Positions 16,815 through 26,016 of a stretch of 64,000 bases of DNA are shown here, in pieces. Position numbers and translations under genes: made by a program. The notes beneath the pieces were generated by a model. It saw nothing but the letters and a program-made list of their open reading frames with translations, was not told where the DNA came from and made no database searches. Within the stretch, counting starts at the first letter, position 1, and the number at the start of each line of letters is the position of its first letter. Source of the DNA: a marine actinobacterium MedAcidi-G2B (GTDB lineage: Bacteria; Actinomycetota; Acidimicrobiia; Acidimicrobiales; MedAcidi-G1); the NCBI GenBank assembly GCA_000817115.1, contig JUEO01000001.1:186001-250000 (forward strand), given 5' to 3'.

Positions 16815-17860
16815 TTCATTTCGGCCGAATTCAGCGGGTATGAATGAACCTGTTCAACAATTCTTTCAAGAACTTTTGGATCAGTTTCAGGTAAAACTCC
16901 ATGACCTAGATTAAAAATATGCCCTGGATGGCCAGCATTTTTTTCAAGAATATTCCGGACTTCTGTTGAGATCGCATTCTCAGAAGCGAAACAAATTGCA
17001 GGGTCAAGATTTCCTTGAAGAGCTACTTCTGAGCCAAGTCGATCACGCGCCACATCTAGTGGGGTTCTCCAATCCACACCCATTACTGATGAACCCGCTG
17101 ATGCCATCAAATGAAGAATCTCTCCTGTTCCTACACCAAAGTGAACAGTCGGAACTTCCTCATTTTGTATAGAAGAAAATATTTCTTTGGTGTATGGCAG
17201 AACAAAGCGTTCATATGCAGAGGGGCTAAGGGCTCCAGCCCAACTATCAAATAATTGAATAGCAGAAACTCCAGCAGAGATTTGGGAACGCAAGGAAGAA
17301 ATGACTATTTCAACGAGGCGACTCATCAAAGAGTCCCATAACTCTGGGTCGTTCATCATTAATGCCTTGGTTTTGGTGTAAGTCCTAGATGGTGCTCCTT
17401 CAATCAAATAAGAAGCCAAAGTAAAAGGAGCTCCTGCAAATCCGATTAGAGGAACAGCTAGTTCTTCTACTAGCAATTGGATTGTTTCTAAGACATAAGG
17501 GGTGTCGCTATCTGGGTCCAGCGGGCGCAATCGCTTTAGATCTTCAATCGAACGGAAAGGATTTTCAACTACGGGGCCGATCCCTGGTTGAATTTCTACG
17601 CCAAACCCGAGAGCATGAAGAGGAACCACTATGTCTGAATACAAAATAGCGGCATCTGTGTTGTACCTATGAACAGGTTGCAAAGTGATTTCTGCTGATA
17701 GTTCAGCATCCTTAATCGCATCCAAAATACTTCCCTCCCCACGAATTTTTCTGTATTCGGGAAGGGATCGTCCTGCTTGACGCATAAACCACACTGGTGT
17801 GTGGTCGTGCGGCTCAGAACGGCAAGCCGCCAAAAAGGGGGAGTCATACAAAGAGATCAT
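16811..17860 (-). CDS. hemE: Uroporphyrinogen III decarboxylase HemE
   Basis: A 349-aa cytosolic enzyme converting uroporphyrinogen III to coproporphyrinogen III. Signature 1 is PVWFMRQAGRSLPEYR (the Arg pair binds substrate carboxylates); catalytic Asp is in ILYSDIVVP; the second signature GFAGAPFTLASYLIEG is intact, as is FNLGHGVLPETDP at the end. Length is typical. The gene lies in a four-gene overlapping operon after the patatin and before cgoX. Confidence 0.94.
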   Translation of the reverse strand: MISLYDSPFLAACRSEPHDHTPVWFMRQAGRSLPEYRKIRGEGSILDAIKDAELSAEITLQPVHRYNTDAAILYSDIVVPLHALGFGVEIQPGIGPVVENPFRSIEDLKRLRPLDPDSDTPYVLETIQLLVEELAVPLIGFAGAPFTLASYLIEGAPSRTYTKTKALMMNDPELWDSLMSRLVEIVISSLRSQISAGVSAIQLFDSWAGALSPSAYERFVLPYTKEIFSSIQNEEVPTVHFGVGTGEILHLMASAGSSVMGVDWRTPLDVARDRLGSEVALQGNLDPAICFASENAISTEVRNILEKNAGHPGHIFNLGHGVLPETDPKVLERIVEQVHSYPLNSAEMK

Positions 17861-18825
17861 GGTTTTAGTGATCCCTCTAGAACTCGACGCGAATTTGAAG
17901 TATGTGGATGAGAAAGATGAGCCAGAGTAGAGGTTTTAGCCATCTGACAGATCTCTTCTGAATTGTCGGTAGACATGTTGTCTTCTCCGCGAATGCCTAG
18001 ATCTTCTGCTGTTGGTTGAAAGACTAAGACGGAAGAGCCGAATGATCGAATCCTTTCTACCTCTCGCCGTAATGTACGACTGTGCCATGCTCGACCGATT
18101 GGTCCACCTGGCCATGTAGATTCACTTGGAGTAGCGGTCATCGCAGAAGATATAACAACAACATCAAGACCTAATGGGGCGGTCAAATCGGCATTGGTGG
18201 AAGAATGAATGCCTCCATCTACGTATCTTTTACCTTCAAGATCTAGAGGTTGAAAATATCCTGGGATAGCAGAAGAAGCTTGAACCGCAGTTCCAATATC
18301 ACATTGGATGTCGTCTCGACCAAAGACCGCCCTTTTGCCTGTCTGTAAATTGACGCTACATATCCAAGTTGGCAGTTCTGGCCAAGGTGCAGGATGAGAC
18401 TCGTTTATGCGCTTAGCAAGTGAAGAACCATCTGCTTGCCCTTCCGGAAGCATCCCCGCTAAAGATACAACAGGGCGAGGTCTCCCACGTCCAAGAATTC
18501 CTTGAAGCATTAGATAGGGATTTGCTGGCCTAAATGATTCATGGGGTGGAGGATTCTTGGGAAGATCGAGTGGAGTGGTTACCCGGTTTCGAATAATTTG
18601 TCCTTCTGAAGTCAGTTCTTGGCCAGAGTAATAGGCTGCATGGTCAGACGCAGATAAGCCAGCGCGAATTCCTACCGCAGTGCTTGCACCTGCAGAAGTC
18701 CCAACGATGAGGTCTGCTGATCTCGGATCCCAGCCAGTGGCTTCAAAAAGTCCTGCAAGAACGCCAGCATGATAAGCCGCTCCTGACGTTCCCCCCGCAC
18801 TCAAAACAAGTCCAACAGTAATCAT
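17857..18825 (-). CDS. Patatin-like phospholipase
   Basis: A 322-aa lipid hydrolase of the patatin family. The oxyanion-hole sequence is LSAGGTSGAAYHAG, the nucleophile elbow IVGTSAGAS (Ser of GxSxG) and the catalytic Asp is in YVDGGIHSSTNAD, so the Ser-Asp dyad is intact. Many relatives act on phospholipids at the cytoplasmic membrane. First gene of the operon patatin-hemE-cgoX-lnt; the overlap with hemE is 4 bp. Its position before a lipoprotein acyltransferase homolog hints at a membrane-lipid role, which is inference. Confidence 0.85.
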   Translation of the reverse strand: MITVGLVLSAGGTSGAAYHAGVLAGLFEATGWDPRSADLIVGTSAGASTAVGIRAGLSASDHAAYYSGQELTSEGQIIRNRVTTPLDLPKNPPPHESFRPANPYLMLQGILGRGRPRPVVSLAGMLPEGQADGSSLAKRINESHPAPWPELPTWICSVNLQTGKRAVFGRDDIQCDIGTAVQASSAIPGYFQPLDLEGKRYVDGGIHSSTNADLTAPLGLDVVVISSAMTATPSESTWPGGPIGRAWHSRTLRREVERIRSFGSSVLVFQPTAEDLGIRGEDNMSTDNSEEICQMAKTSTLAHLSHPHTSNSRRVLEGSLKP

Positions 18826-18999
18826 GATTCCTATCGTCGCAGATTAAAGAAAGAATCCGACACTTTAGAGCAGATTGATGAAGATATTTCCTCCGCTAGA
18901 ATAAATCTTTGGCCAAATATGGGGAAATCGCTCGTAGTTAAGAGTGGATTCTCTCTAATAACCATGAATTAATTATGTCCATACTTTTGGAGGGTGTCT

Positions 19000-21060
19000 A
19001 TGCATCCTGAGATTGAAACAGAGCAAGCCTATATAGACAAGGCGTATGCTTGTCTTGAATCCGCACGCCTTCGCGCTCTTGACCTCACAGGCATGGTTGA
19101 AGTAGGACGTGGGGGAACTAACCAGGCTCGCTTTGAGCGAGAAGCGATATGGGACTCAGTAGCAGGTCGATTAGAAGAGTTAGACCTTGGTGAAGCAGCA
19201 CTTATTTTTGGGCGAATTGACCAAGAAGAGGAACTTGGAAATAACCGATACTACATAGGCCGGGTAGGCGTATGGAATGAAACTCAAGACCCAATAGTTG
19301 TTGATTGGCGAGCCCCAGTTGCCGAGGCTTTTTACCGCGCCACTGGGCCAGACCCAATGGGACTTGAACGTCGTCGCCATTTTGTTAGCCGCCGCCGAGA
19401 ATTACTTGCAATTGAAGATGAATTATTTGGAGACATTGAAAGATTTCGTGATGGAAGTCAGAAACTTCGCGGCGAAGGAGCTTTAATCGCAGCTTTAGAA
19501 ACAGAACGGACAGGTCGCCTCGGTGACATTGTTGGAACAATACAAGCAGAACAAGACGCGATCATTAGAGCGCCACTTGCGGGGGTGTTGGCTGTACAAG
19601 GAGGACCAGGTACAGGTAAAACAGTCGTTGCTCTTCATCGTGCCGCATATCTTCTTTACACACACCGATTCCCTCTTGAAGGACAAGGAGTGTTAGTGGT
19701 AGGGCCAAACCGGCTCTTTCTCGCTTATATAGAACAAGTCCTGCCTTCATTAGGAGAAGCAGGCGTTGAGATGGCTTCTCTTGCCGACCTCATTGATCGT
19801 ACATGGGTTGATGATCGGCGAGGTTCAGAAGAAATAGCAAGATTGAAAGGCGATTTAAGGATGGTTCGATTTATTGCTCGAGCGATACGAACCAGACAAC
19901 GGCCATTAAGAGAAGATTTGAGAATAGGCCATGGCCTCCAGTGGCTGCATGTAACGGTTGAAAAAAGTGTCGAAATAGTTACAGAAGCTCGTCGAAGGTT
20001 TCGGACCCATAATGCTGGAAGAAAATTTGTTGAAACTGAATTTTTTCAAGCATTGGCATTAAGTGGACGAGAATCTCTCGATCCTGAAGGGCTAGCTGAG
20101 CGATTACGAGGAGATCTCAGGGTTCGTGAAGCGCTTGAATGGATGTGGCCAGTATTGACCCCAGCACAGCTACTAAATGATTGTTTAGGCTCGCATGCAT
20201 TGATACATGCAGCGGACCCAAAGCTGACTGATCTAGAAGTAGATGCTCTTTATCGTCCCCGTTTAAAAATTGCAGAAGATGTTCGTTGGACTGCGTCTGA
20301 TGCTGCTCTACTAGACGAAGCACGCGCGGCTCTAGGAGCACGACCAGGCCGGCGCGACATAGAAACTGTTCGAACCTATGGGCACATTGTTGTTGATGAA
20401 ATTCAAGATTTATCACCGATGGATTTAAGAATGCTTGAAAGAAGATCGTTGAATGGATCAATGACTGTCGTAGGAGACATTGCTCAGGCAACAGGAGCGT
20501 GGGCTCACAATGGTTGGGAAAGCATCCTTGAACATCTGCCTGATCGACGCCCAGTGAACCAATACGAACTTACTGTCGGGTATCGGATTCCAGCTCCACT
20601 TATGGATATGGCAACGAAAGTTCTAGTTAAAGTAGCACCAGATCTCACTCCTCCACGTTCAGTGAGAAGTGAAGGTGCCGCACCGCGTTTTGTAGCAACA
20701 AAAATTGATGACCCTCTAATTGGTTTAGTTCAAGTGGTAAAAGAAGAATTACAAGCGGTTGAATCTGGCAACCTTGCAGTTATTTCAGCAATGTCGCAAG
20801 TAGAGGAAATTGAGGAACTACTTACAGCAAATCAAGTAGATTTTGGCCGGCCTACTCGCACTGGCTTAGATTCTTCAATAACAGTCGTTCCAGTAGGGCT
20901 AGTAAAAGGGCTAGAAGTAGACGCCGCAGTAGTTGTTGAACCCGAACGCATCGTAGGCGAACAGGAACAAGGGCTACGAGCGCTTTATGTAGCTCTTACT
21001 CGTGCAACGAAAAGAGTAGCAATTGTCCACTCTCTCCCTCTACCAGAAGTGCTTCGTTAG
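19000..21060 (+). CDS. HelD/HelR-type RNA polymerase-associated helicase-like ATPase
   Basis: A 686-aa superfamily 1 ATPase related to UvrD/Rep. The Walker A is GGPGTGKT at residues 201-208, Walker B is VVDEIQDLS at about 464-472 (Asp466-Glu467), and the C-terminal RecA lobe ends with LYVALTRATKRVAIVHS. The N-terminal coiled segment (EQAYIDKAYACLESARLRAL) and the inserted arm after motif I match HelD/HelR, which enter RNA polymerase channels and recycle stalled or rifampicin-bound enzyme. ATG 19000 is chosen because GGAGGG sits 6 bp upstream; the track start GTG 18994 overlaps that site. It is monocistronic. Confidence 0.85.
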   Translation: MHPEIETEQAYIDKAYACLESARLRALDLTGMVEVGRGGTNQARFEREAIWDSVAGRLEELDLGEAALIFGRIDQEEELGNNRYYIGRVGVWNETQDPIVVDWRAPVAEAFYRATGPDPMGLERRRHFVSRRRELLAIEDELFGDIERFRDGSQKLRGEGALIAALETERTGRLGDIVGTIQAEQDAIIRAPLAGVLAVQGGPGTGKTVVALHRAAYLLYTHRFPLEGQGVLVVGPNRLFLAYIEQVLPSLGEAGVEMASLADLIDRTWVDDRRGSEEIARLKGDLRMVRFIARAIRTRQRPLREDLRIGHGLQWLHVTVEKSVEIVTEARRRFRTHNAGRKFVETEFFQALALSGRESLDPEGLAERLRGDLRVREALEWMWPVLTPAQLLNDCLGSHALIHAADPKLTDLEVDALYRPRLKIAEDVRWTASDAALLDEARAALGARPGRRDIETVRTYGHIVVDEIQDLSPMDLRMLERRSLNGSMTVVGDIAQATGAWAHNGWESILEHLPDRRPVNQYELTVGYRIPAPLMDMATKVLVKVAPDLTPPRSVRSEGAAPRFVATKIDDPLIGLVQVVKEELQAVESGNLAVISAMSQVEEIEELLTANQVDFGRPTRTGLDSSITVVPVGLVKGLEVDAAVVVEPERIVGEQEQGLRALYVALTRATKRVAIVHSLPLPEVLR

Positions 21061-21076
21061 TTCTAAGAATCTTGAA

Positions 21077-23815
21077 TTAATTGTGAGAGATTGCATCTAA
21101 TACTTTTAGCCTTGAGGCTCTATAAGCCGGCAGGATCGCTGCAACAATTCCAAAAATTGCTGAAATTGCAAGATATTGAATTACAGATCTAACAGGTATT
21201 GAAAGTTCACTGACAATAGATGTGTCAATTGCTGCTGTAGCGGCTAAGCCAAAGAGTATCCCCATAGCAACTCCCAAAATTCCACCAAAGAGAGCAATAA
21301 TTACAGCTTCCCAGCGGACCATACGGCGCACTTGACGTCTAGTCATGCCAATTGCTCGTAGAAGCCCTAGTTCACGAGTTTGTTCATATACCGAGAGAGC
21401 CAAGGTGTTGGTGATACCTAAAACAGCGATTAAGAGAGACAAGCCAAGAAATACTGTGATGATCCTCAACACTTGATCAAGTTGCGCTTCGACAGACTCC
21501 CGGTATTCTGTTTGGCTTTCTACCGCAAGTTGTGGATACTCCTCAGTGAAAGTAGTTACTAATCCAAGGGCTTCATCAGTGTTAGCTAACGGACTGTAAA
21601 GGACACTGAGAAAAAAGTCTTGCGTCTGTGGTAGATATTTTTCAAATGTTGAGTTGTCGACAACCCAATTGCCAAGCAGCGTGGCGTTATTGTAAATGCC
21701 GACGATGGTTAGATTTGCTTCACGAGTACCACCAAATTTGACCGAAACTTGATCCCCAATAGCAAAATTGTTTGTTTCTGCGGGATCAGAATGAAGGAGT
21801 AATACTCCATCTGAACCGTCAGGGACTTGAGCGTTTATTGAGCCTTCTGCAACGTCAATATCCATGTGTTGAGACAGTAAGGATAAATCCGTGCTAACAA
21901 CATCCTTGTAGTCATCGGCAACTGTCATTCCGGAGAAAGCAAATCTGTAGTTGATCGTTGAATCAATTAACTCTGGATTTTCTTCTGCGGCGATGCGTAA
22001 ATCAGTTACAAGATCAGAGGAAAATCCCGTAGGGGGACCGAAACTTCCTTGTGAACTGATAAATAGATCAGCGGAGATACTTGTATCAAGTGTTTTCCCA
22101 ATAGTTGCTTTAAGGGAATCGCTAACTACCGCAGCCATACTTACAAGTGCTAACCCGATAGTGAGAGCAGCAGCAGTTGCCGCAGTACGGCGTGGTCGAC
22201 GGCCAGCATTCTCTTTTGCAAGCCTTCCGGGCATTCTGAATACTTTCTGGATTGGCAAACCAAGGAAGTTGGCGATTGGCCGTGTGGCTACCGGACTTAG
22301 AAGGTAAACGCCCCCAAAAGTAGCTAAAGCCCCAGCAGCTAGAAGTGTTAATTGAGGAGCAGTGCTCAAACTGTCTTTAAAGATGCTTGTCAATAACATG
22401 ATTACACCTATGCAAGCGATGCTAACCCCGCCGATTAAACGCCGTGAAAGACTCGTTGGCGTAAGTCCGGGTTGATCACGAAGAGCTTCAACTGGAGCTA
22501 TAGAACGCACTCGGTTAGCGGGACCGATAGAAGATACAACAGTAGATCCAATACCTATCACAGCAGCCACAATGATTGTTCGCGAACGGATAGGTAAAGA
22601 TCCGGAATCACTGCCTAGTCCAACAGATTCAAGTAATTCTTGCCCGCCTAAAGCCAATCCGTAACCAGCGACTAGCCCTAAAGCACTCGCAAATATACCG
22701 ATTAAGACCGCTTCTAAAATCACAGATTGAACGACCTGACGTGAAGTAGCGCCCAATGCTCGTAGAAGTGCGAGCTCTTTTACGCGTTGCCCAAGAACGA
22801 TAGAGAATGTGTTATTGATAATGAAGGCACTAACTATTACAGCAATAATGGCAAAAGCTAATAAAACGTTCGAAAGAATATCAATGAACTGAGAAAAGTC
22901 ATCTTGGTTCTCTTGGGTAATGGTCTCAGAGTCAACCACTTCTATCTGTATGTCAATATAAGAAGTAAGAGCGTCTTGTTGTTTTTCAGGCAGAGCGAAG
23001 AAGTTTGAGGCAAATTGATCAGTAAATCCGTCAAGTAAAGTTTGAAGAGAATTCTGTACTGTCGGGATATCAACCCCTTCTTCAACTTCAATCAATATTT
23101 CATCAAAGGTTCCTATTTCCCCGAAATCCCCTAAGGGAATATTTCTATTAAGAAATGTTTGCGCTGTTTCAGTTTCAAAGATAGATATTGTGGCGCCGGT
23201 AGCTTTGTTTTCATCGGGAGACCGCCAGTTCGCTGTTCCCACTAACTCAAAAGTCTTATTTCCAGATGGGCTGCTAATTTGATATGTGTTGCCAATAACA
23301 AAACCGTTATCAGAAGCAGTATCTACATCAAGAGCGAATTCACCGATTACAGATTCGTCTTCAATGGGACCAGTCCACACTGGACTACGGCCTTCAACGA
23401 TGAAATATTGTGTCAATTTCCCTGCTTCGTAGTAATTGACACCAAATTGGGGCGCACCGAAAGTGGTTACGGCTTCTGATTCACCGTCACTATTAATAAA
23501 TATTGGTTGTACGTTGAATGCTCTTATAAAAGGTGCCACTGTTTTAATACCAGGCACTTCGGTATTGACTATTTCAAGAATTTGTTCTGGGACCGGAACG
23601 CGAATCGAACGATCAGCGTCCTGCGGCACAGCTGCTCTCACTATTAGGTCTTGGTCGCTGCCAATATCAGCAGACAGTTCGTCAAATGAATCCCGAAGTT
23701 GATCAGTGAGGAAGAAAGATGTTGAGAGAAACGCCACACCGAGCACAACAGCAAAAGCAGTTAGCGCATACCGCAGTTTCCTACGACTTATATTACGAAG
23801 AGTGAGTCTAAACAT
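21077..23815 (-). CDS. ABC transporter permease, FtsX/MacB family with two FtsX domains
   Basis: A 912-aa permease. Segments: N-terminal helix (RYALTAFAVVLGVAFLSTS), a large extracytoplasmic domain (about 50-310), three-helix FtsX core (IIAVIVSAFIINNTFSIVLG onward), two central helices, a second extracytoplasmic domain, and a second FtsX core ending at the C-terminus (YLAISAIFGIVAAILPAYRA). This doubled layout is that of type VII/MacB-like exporters for lipids, peptides or lipoproteins. The stop is 1 bp into, and directly joined with, its ATPase gene start region. Cargo unknown; the ATPase partner is adjacent. Confidence 0.85.
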   Translation of the reverse strand: MFRLTLRNISRRKLRYALTAFAVVLGVAFLSTSFFLTDQLRDSFDELSADIGSDQDLIVRAAVPQDADRSIRVPVPEQILEIVNTEVPGIKTVAPFIRAFNVQPIFINSDGESEAVTTFGAPQFGVNYYEAGKLTQYFIVEGRSPVWTGPIEDESVIGEFALDVDTASDNGFVIGNTYQISSPSGNKTFELVGTANWRSPDENKATGATISIFETETAQTFLNRNIPLGDFGEIGTFDEILIEVEEGVDIPTVQNSLQTLLDGFTDQFASNFFALPEKQQDALTSYIDIQIEVVDSETITQENQDDFSQFIDILSNVLLAFAIIAVIVSAFIINNTFSIVLGQRVKELALLRALGATSRQVVQSVILEAVLIGIFASALGLVAGYGLALGGQELLESVGLGSDSGSLPIRSRTIIVAAVIGIGSTVVSSIGPANRVRSIAPVEALRDQPGLTPTSLSRRLIGGVSIACIGVIMLLTSIFKDSLSTAPQLTLLAAGALATFGGVYLLSPVATRPIANFLGLPIQKVFRMPGRLAKENAGRRPRRTAATAAALTIGLALVSMAAVVSDSLKATIGKTLDTSISADLFISSQGSFGPPTGFSSDLVTDLRIAAEENPELIDSTINYRFAFSGMTVADDYKDVVSTDLSLLSQHMDIDVAEGSINAQVPDGSDGVLLLHSDPAETNNFAIGDQVSVKFGGTREANLTIVGIYNNATLLGNWVVDNSTFEKYLPQTQDFFLSVLYSPLANTDEALGLVTTFTEEYPQLAVESQTEYRESVEAQLDQVLRIITVFLGLSLLIAVLGITNTLALSVYEQTRELGLLRAIGMTRRQVRRMVRWEAVIIALFGGILGVAMGILFGLAATAAIDTSIVSELSIPVRSVIQYLAISAIFGIVAAILPAYRASRLKVLDAISHN

Positions 23816-24552
23816 TAACCATCAAGGCGTTTCAGAGTGTCAAAGATTTCCTCAGAGGAAGGAGCACTTAGCTCCTCCACTATCTTCCCGTCTGCAAGGA
23901 AAAGAACTCGGTCGGCTCGACTAGCTGCAGCGGCATCGTGGGTCACCATTACAAGAGTTTGATTTAGATCGTCTACAGCAGATCTCAAAAATTCAAGTAC
24001 TTCGTTTCCGGTGATTGAGTCAAGATTCCCAGTCGGTTCATCTGCGAAAACGATTGCTGGTTGAGAAACCAGAGCTCTGGCTACAGCTACTCTTTGCTGC
24101 TGCCCACCAGATAGTTCGTCAGGCCGATGGTCTAAACGATCTCCAATGCCTACTGAGGCGACTACCTGATTCATCCAAATAGGGTCCACTTTCTGTCCAG
24201 CAAGATCCATAGGCAGAGTGAGATTTTCTTTAGCGTTCAAAGTGGGGATTAAATTGAAAGCTTGAAAGACAAATCCAATTTTGTCTCGTCGTAGCAGGGT
24301 CAATTCTCGATCAGATAGGTCGTTAAGCGATACGTCATTGATGAAAGATTGCCCAGTGGTAAGAACGTCAAGTCCAGCGACACAGTGCATAAGAGTTGAT
24401 TTACCAGAACCGGAAGGACCCATAATCGCTGTAAATTCTCCTGTTTGGAATTCAACATCCACTCCATCAAGAGCTCTTACTTGTGTCTCACCTTCTCCGT
24501 AAATTTTGGTTCCATTAACGACGCGCGCAGCTGCATTTGAAGAAGTGTTCAT
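23815..24552 (-). CDS. ABC transporter ATP-binding protein (LolD/MacB type)
   Basis: A 245-aa nucleotide-binding subunit. Walker A GPSGSGKST, Q-loop VFQAFNLIPTL, signature LSGGQQQRVAVARAL, Walker B IVFADEPTGNLDS and H-loop VMVTHDAA are all intact; the QAFNLIPTL form is characteristic of the LolD/MacB/FtsE class. Translated immediately before the FtsX-type permease (junction at 23815), so both form one exporter. Start ATG 24552 lies about 50 bp from the divergent GNAT. Confidence 0.92.
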   Translation of the reverse strand: MNTSSNAAARVVNGTKIYGEGETQVRALDGVDVEFQTGEFTAIMGPSGSGKSTLMHCVAGLDVLTTGQSFINDVSLNDLSDRELTLLRRDKIGFVFQAFNLIPTLNAKENLTLPMDLAGQKVDPIWMNQVVASVGIGDRLDHRPDELSGGQQQRVAVARALVSQPAIVFADEPTGNLDSITGNEVLEFLRSAVDDLNQTLVMVTHDAAAASRADRVLFLADGKIVEELSAPSSEEIFDTLKRLDG

Positions 24553-24601
24553 ACAGGTATGTTAGGAGTCTTAGAGGAAGATCAGTAAATTATTTAGAAA
24601 T

Positions 24602-25105
24602 ATGGAAAAAAAATCTCAAGTACAAATTCGATCTATCGAGAAGAAAGATCTTAAGACCGTTTTAGAAATGAATAACTCAGCTGTGCCTGCAGTAAATGAG
24701 TTAAACGCTGAAGATCTTGAATGGTATACCGAAGTCGCAAAAGCTTTTTTTGTTGCCGAACTTGAAGGCAAACTCCTTGGTTTTCTTGTTGGGCTTGACG
24801 GACCAGGACTACCGTATGAAAGCGAAAACTATAAATGGTTTTCAAAACGATATGAGAGATTTCTGTATGTTGACCGAGTTGTGGTAGACCCGGCGGTTTT
24901 CAGCCAAGGTTTAGGGCAGAATTTTTATCGTGAATTTGTTGAACAATCGGCTGGTTACCAGTTCTTGTGCGCTGAAGTAAATCTTCACCCGCGAAATGAT
25001 CGCTCACTAAGATTTCATGAGAAATTTGGGTTTACTTCGGTAGGAGAGCAAGATACAGATGGCGGAAAAAAAACAGTCCAGATGTTTGAGTACGAATTAT
25101 CTTAA
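24602..25105 (+). CDS. GNAT family N-acetyltransferase
   Basis: A 167-aa GNAT of the type with a long beta4-beta5 insert: YVDRVVVDPAVFSQGLGQNFYREF carries the acetyl-CoA loop in a non-canonical form (SQGLGQ for RGxGxG/A), and the C-terminal half is LHPRNDRSLRFHEKFGF. This resembles the YjaB/ElaA-like amino-acid acetyltransferases reported in many actinobacteria. Substrate unknown. Its stop is 3 bp before the stop of a convergent small zinc-ribbon gene. Confidence 0.78.
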   Translation: MEKKSQVQIRSIEKKDLKTVLEMNNSAVPAVNELNAEDLEWYTEVAKAFFVAELEGKLLGFLVGLDGPGLPYESENYKWFSKRYERFLYVDRVVVDPAVFSQGLGQNFYREFVEQSAGYQFLCAEVNLHPRNDRSLRFHEKFGFTSVGEQDTDGGKKTVQMFEYELS

Positions 25106-25108
25106 ATT

Positions 25109-25366
25109 TCAACCAGGAATGATTCGAGTGCTAGATGGTTGATGCCCAAGAGACCCACAAGACCAGCAGAGTTCTTCAAGATGACCTCGCCAAGTAACTT
25201 CACAGAGAGTGCAAGTCAGACTTACCCATCCAAGAGGTTCAGTTGACCCTGAAATGCTTTGATCAAGCGGGGTAGATTGCTGAAAAAATGGTTGAAGGGC
25301 CATGCGCGGCACCCTAATCAAGGTTTGAAGCGGAATGGGTGATACTCCTAAGGTTTCGCTTCTCAT
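25109..25366 (-). CDS. Small zinc-ribbon-like protein, 85 aa, unrecognised
   Basis: An 85-aa ORF with a CTLC-x11-CWSC pattern at residues 50-70, which would suit a single zinc-binding ribbon, preceded by a short proline-rich region. GAGGG lies about 6 bp before the ATG and the frame uses space between the GNAT stop and the cyclophilin promoter, so a real gene is likely. No family is recognised. It could bind nucleic acid or a protein partner; this is open. Confidence 0.5.
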   Translation of the reverse strand: MRSETLGVSPIPLQTLIRVPRMALQPFFQQSTPLDQSISGSTEPLGWVSLTCTLCEVTWRGHLEELCWSCGSLGHQPSSTRIIPG

Positions 25367-25441
25367 ATTGCCCTCTAGCCTTTGTTATGACCAAGAAATA
25401 CGGTTTTATACGAAATTAAGAATTATCGCCTAGGAGGCAAA

Positions 25442-26014
25442 GTGACAGAAGAAAATCAAGACATCCCAGCTGTAGATGGATCCAGTCCAAGGCGTACAGA
25501 ATTTTCTGGACCACCTCCCATGGTGATAGATGTAGAAAAAAGTTACACCGCTGAAATGGTGACTTCAATGGGAACCATGGTTATTCATCTGAATCCAGCT
25601 TTAGCACCTAAAACAGTCAATAATTTTGTTTTTCTTGCCCGCTGGCATTATTACGACGGCATCATATTCCATCGAGTTATCAATGGTTTTGTTGTTCAAG
25701 GTGGAGATCCCCAGGGGACCGGGATGGGTGGTCCCGGATACAAATTTGAGGATGAACTTCCTGCGCCAGGACGTTATGAACTTGGATCATTAGCGATGGC
25801 AAATGCAGGACCAAATACTAATGGAAGTCAATTCTTCATTATTACTGGACCTAGCGGCCAAGGTTTGCCTCCTCAATATGCACTATTTGGACAAGTAGTT
25901 AAGGGCTTAGAGGTAGCAGATGCAATGCAACAAGTCTCTACAAATCACAATGATCGACCATTAGATGACATCGTTATTGAGTCAGTGATAGTTACAGAAC
26001 AAGCGGAGGCGTAA
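25442..26014 (+). CDS. Peptidyl-prolyl cis-trans isomerase (cyclophilin type)
   Basis: A 190-aa cytosolic cyclophilin. A 40-residue polar N-terminal tail precedes the barrel; catalytic-site segments FHRVINGFVVQGGDPQGTGMGG and NTNGSQFFIITG carry the conserved Arg, Phe, Gln and Asn contacts. GTG start with AGGAGG 5 bp upstream, one of the strongest ribosome sites in the window. The next gene (hydroxyacyl-CoA dehydrogenase) starts 2 bp after its stop, so both are probably on one mRNA, although functionally unrelated. Confidence 0.92.
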   Translation: MTEENQDIPAVDGSSPRRTEFSGPPPMVIDVEKSYTAEMVTSMGTMVIHLNPALAPKTVNNFVFLARWHYYDGIIFHRVINGFVVQGGDPQGTGMGGPGYKFEDELPAPGRYELGSLAMANAGPNTNGSQFFIITGPSGQGLPPQYALFGQVVKGLEVADAMQQVSTNHNDRPLDDIVIESVIVTEQAEA

Positions 26015-26016
26015 AA

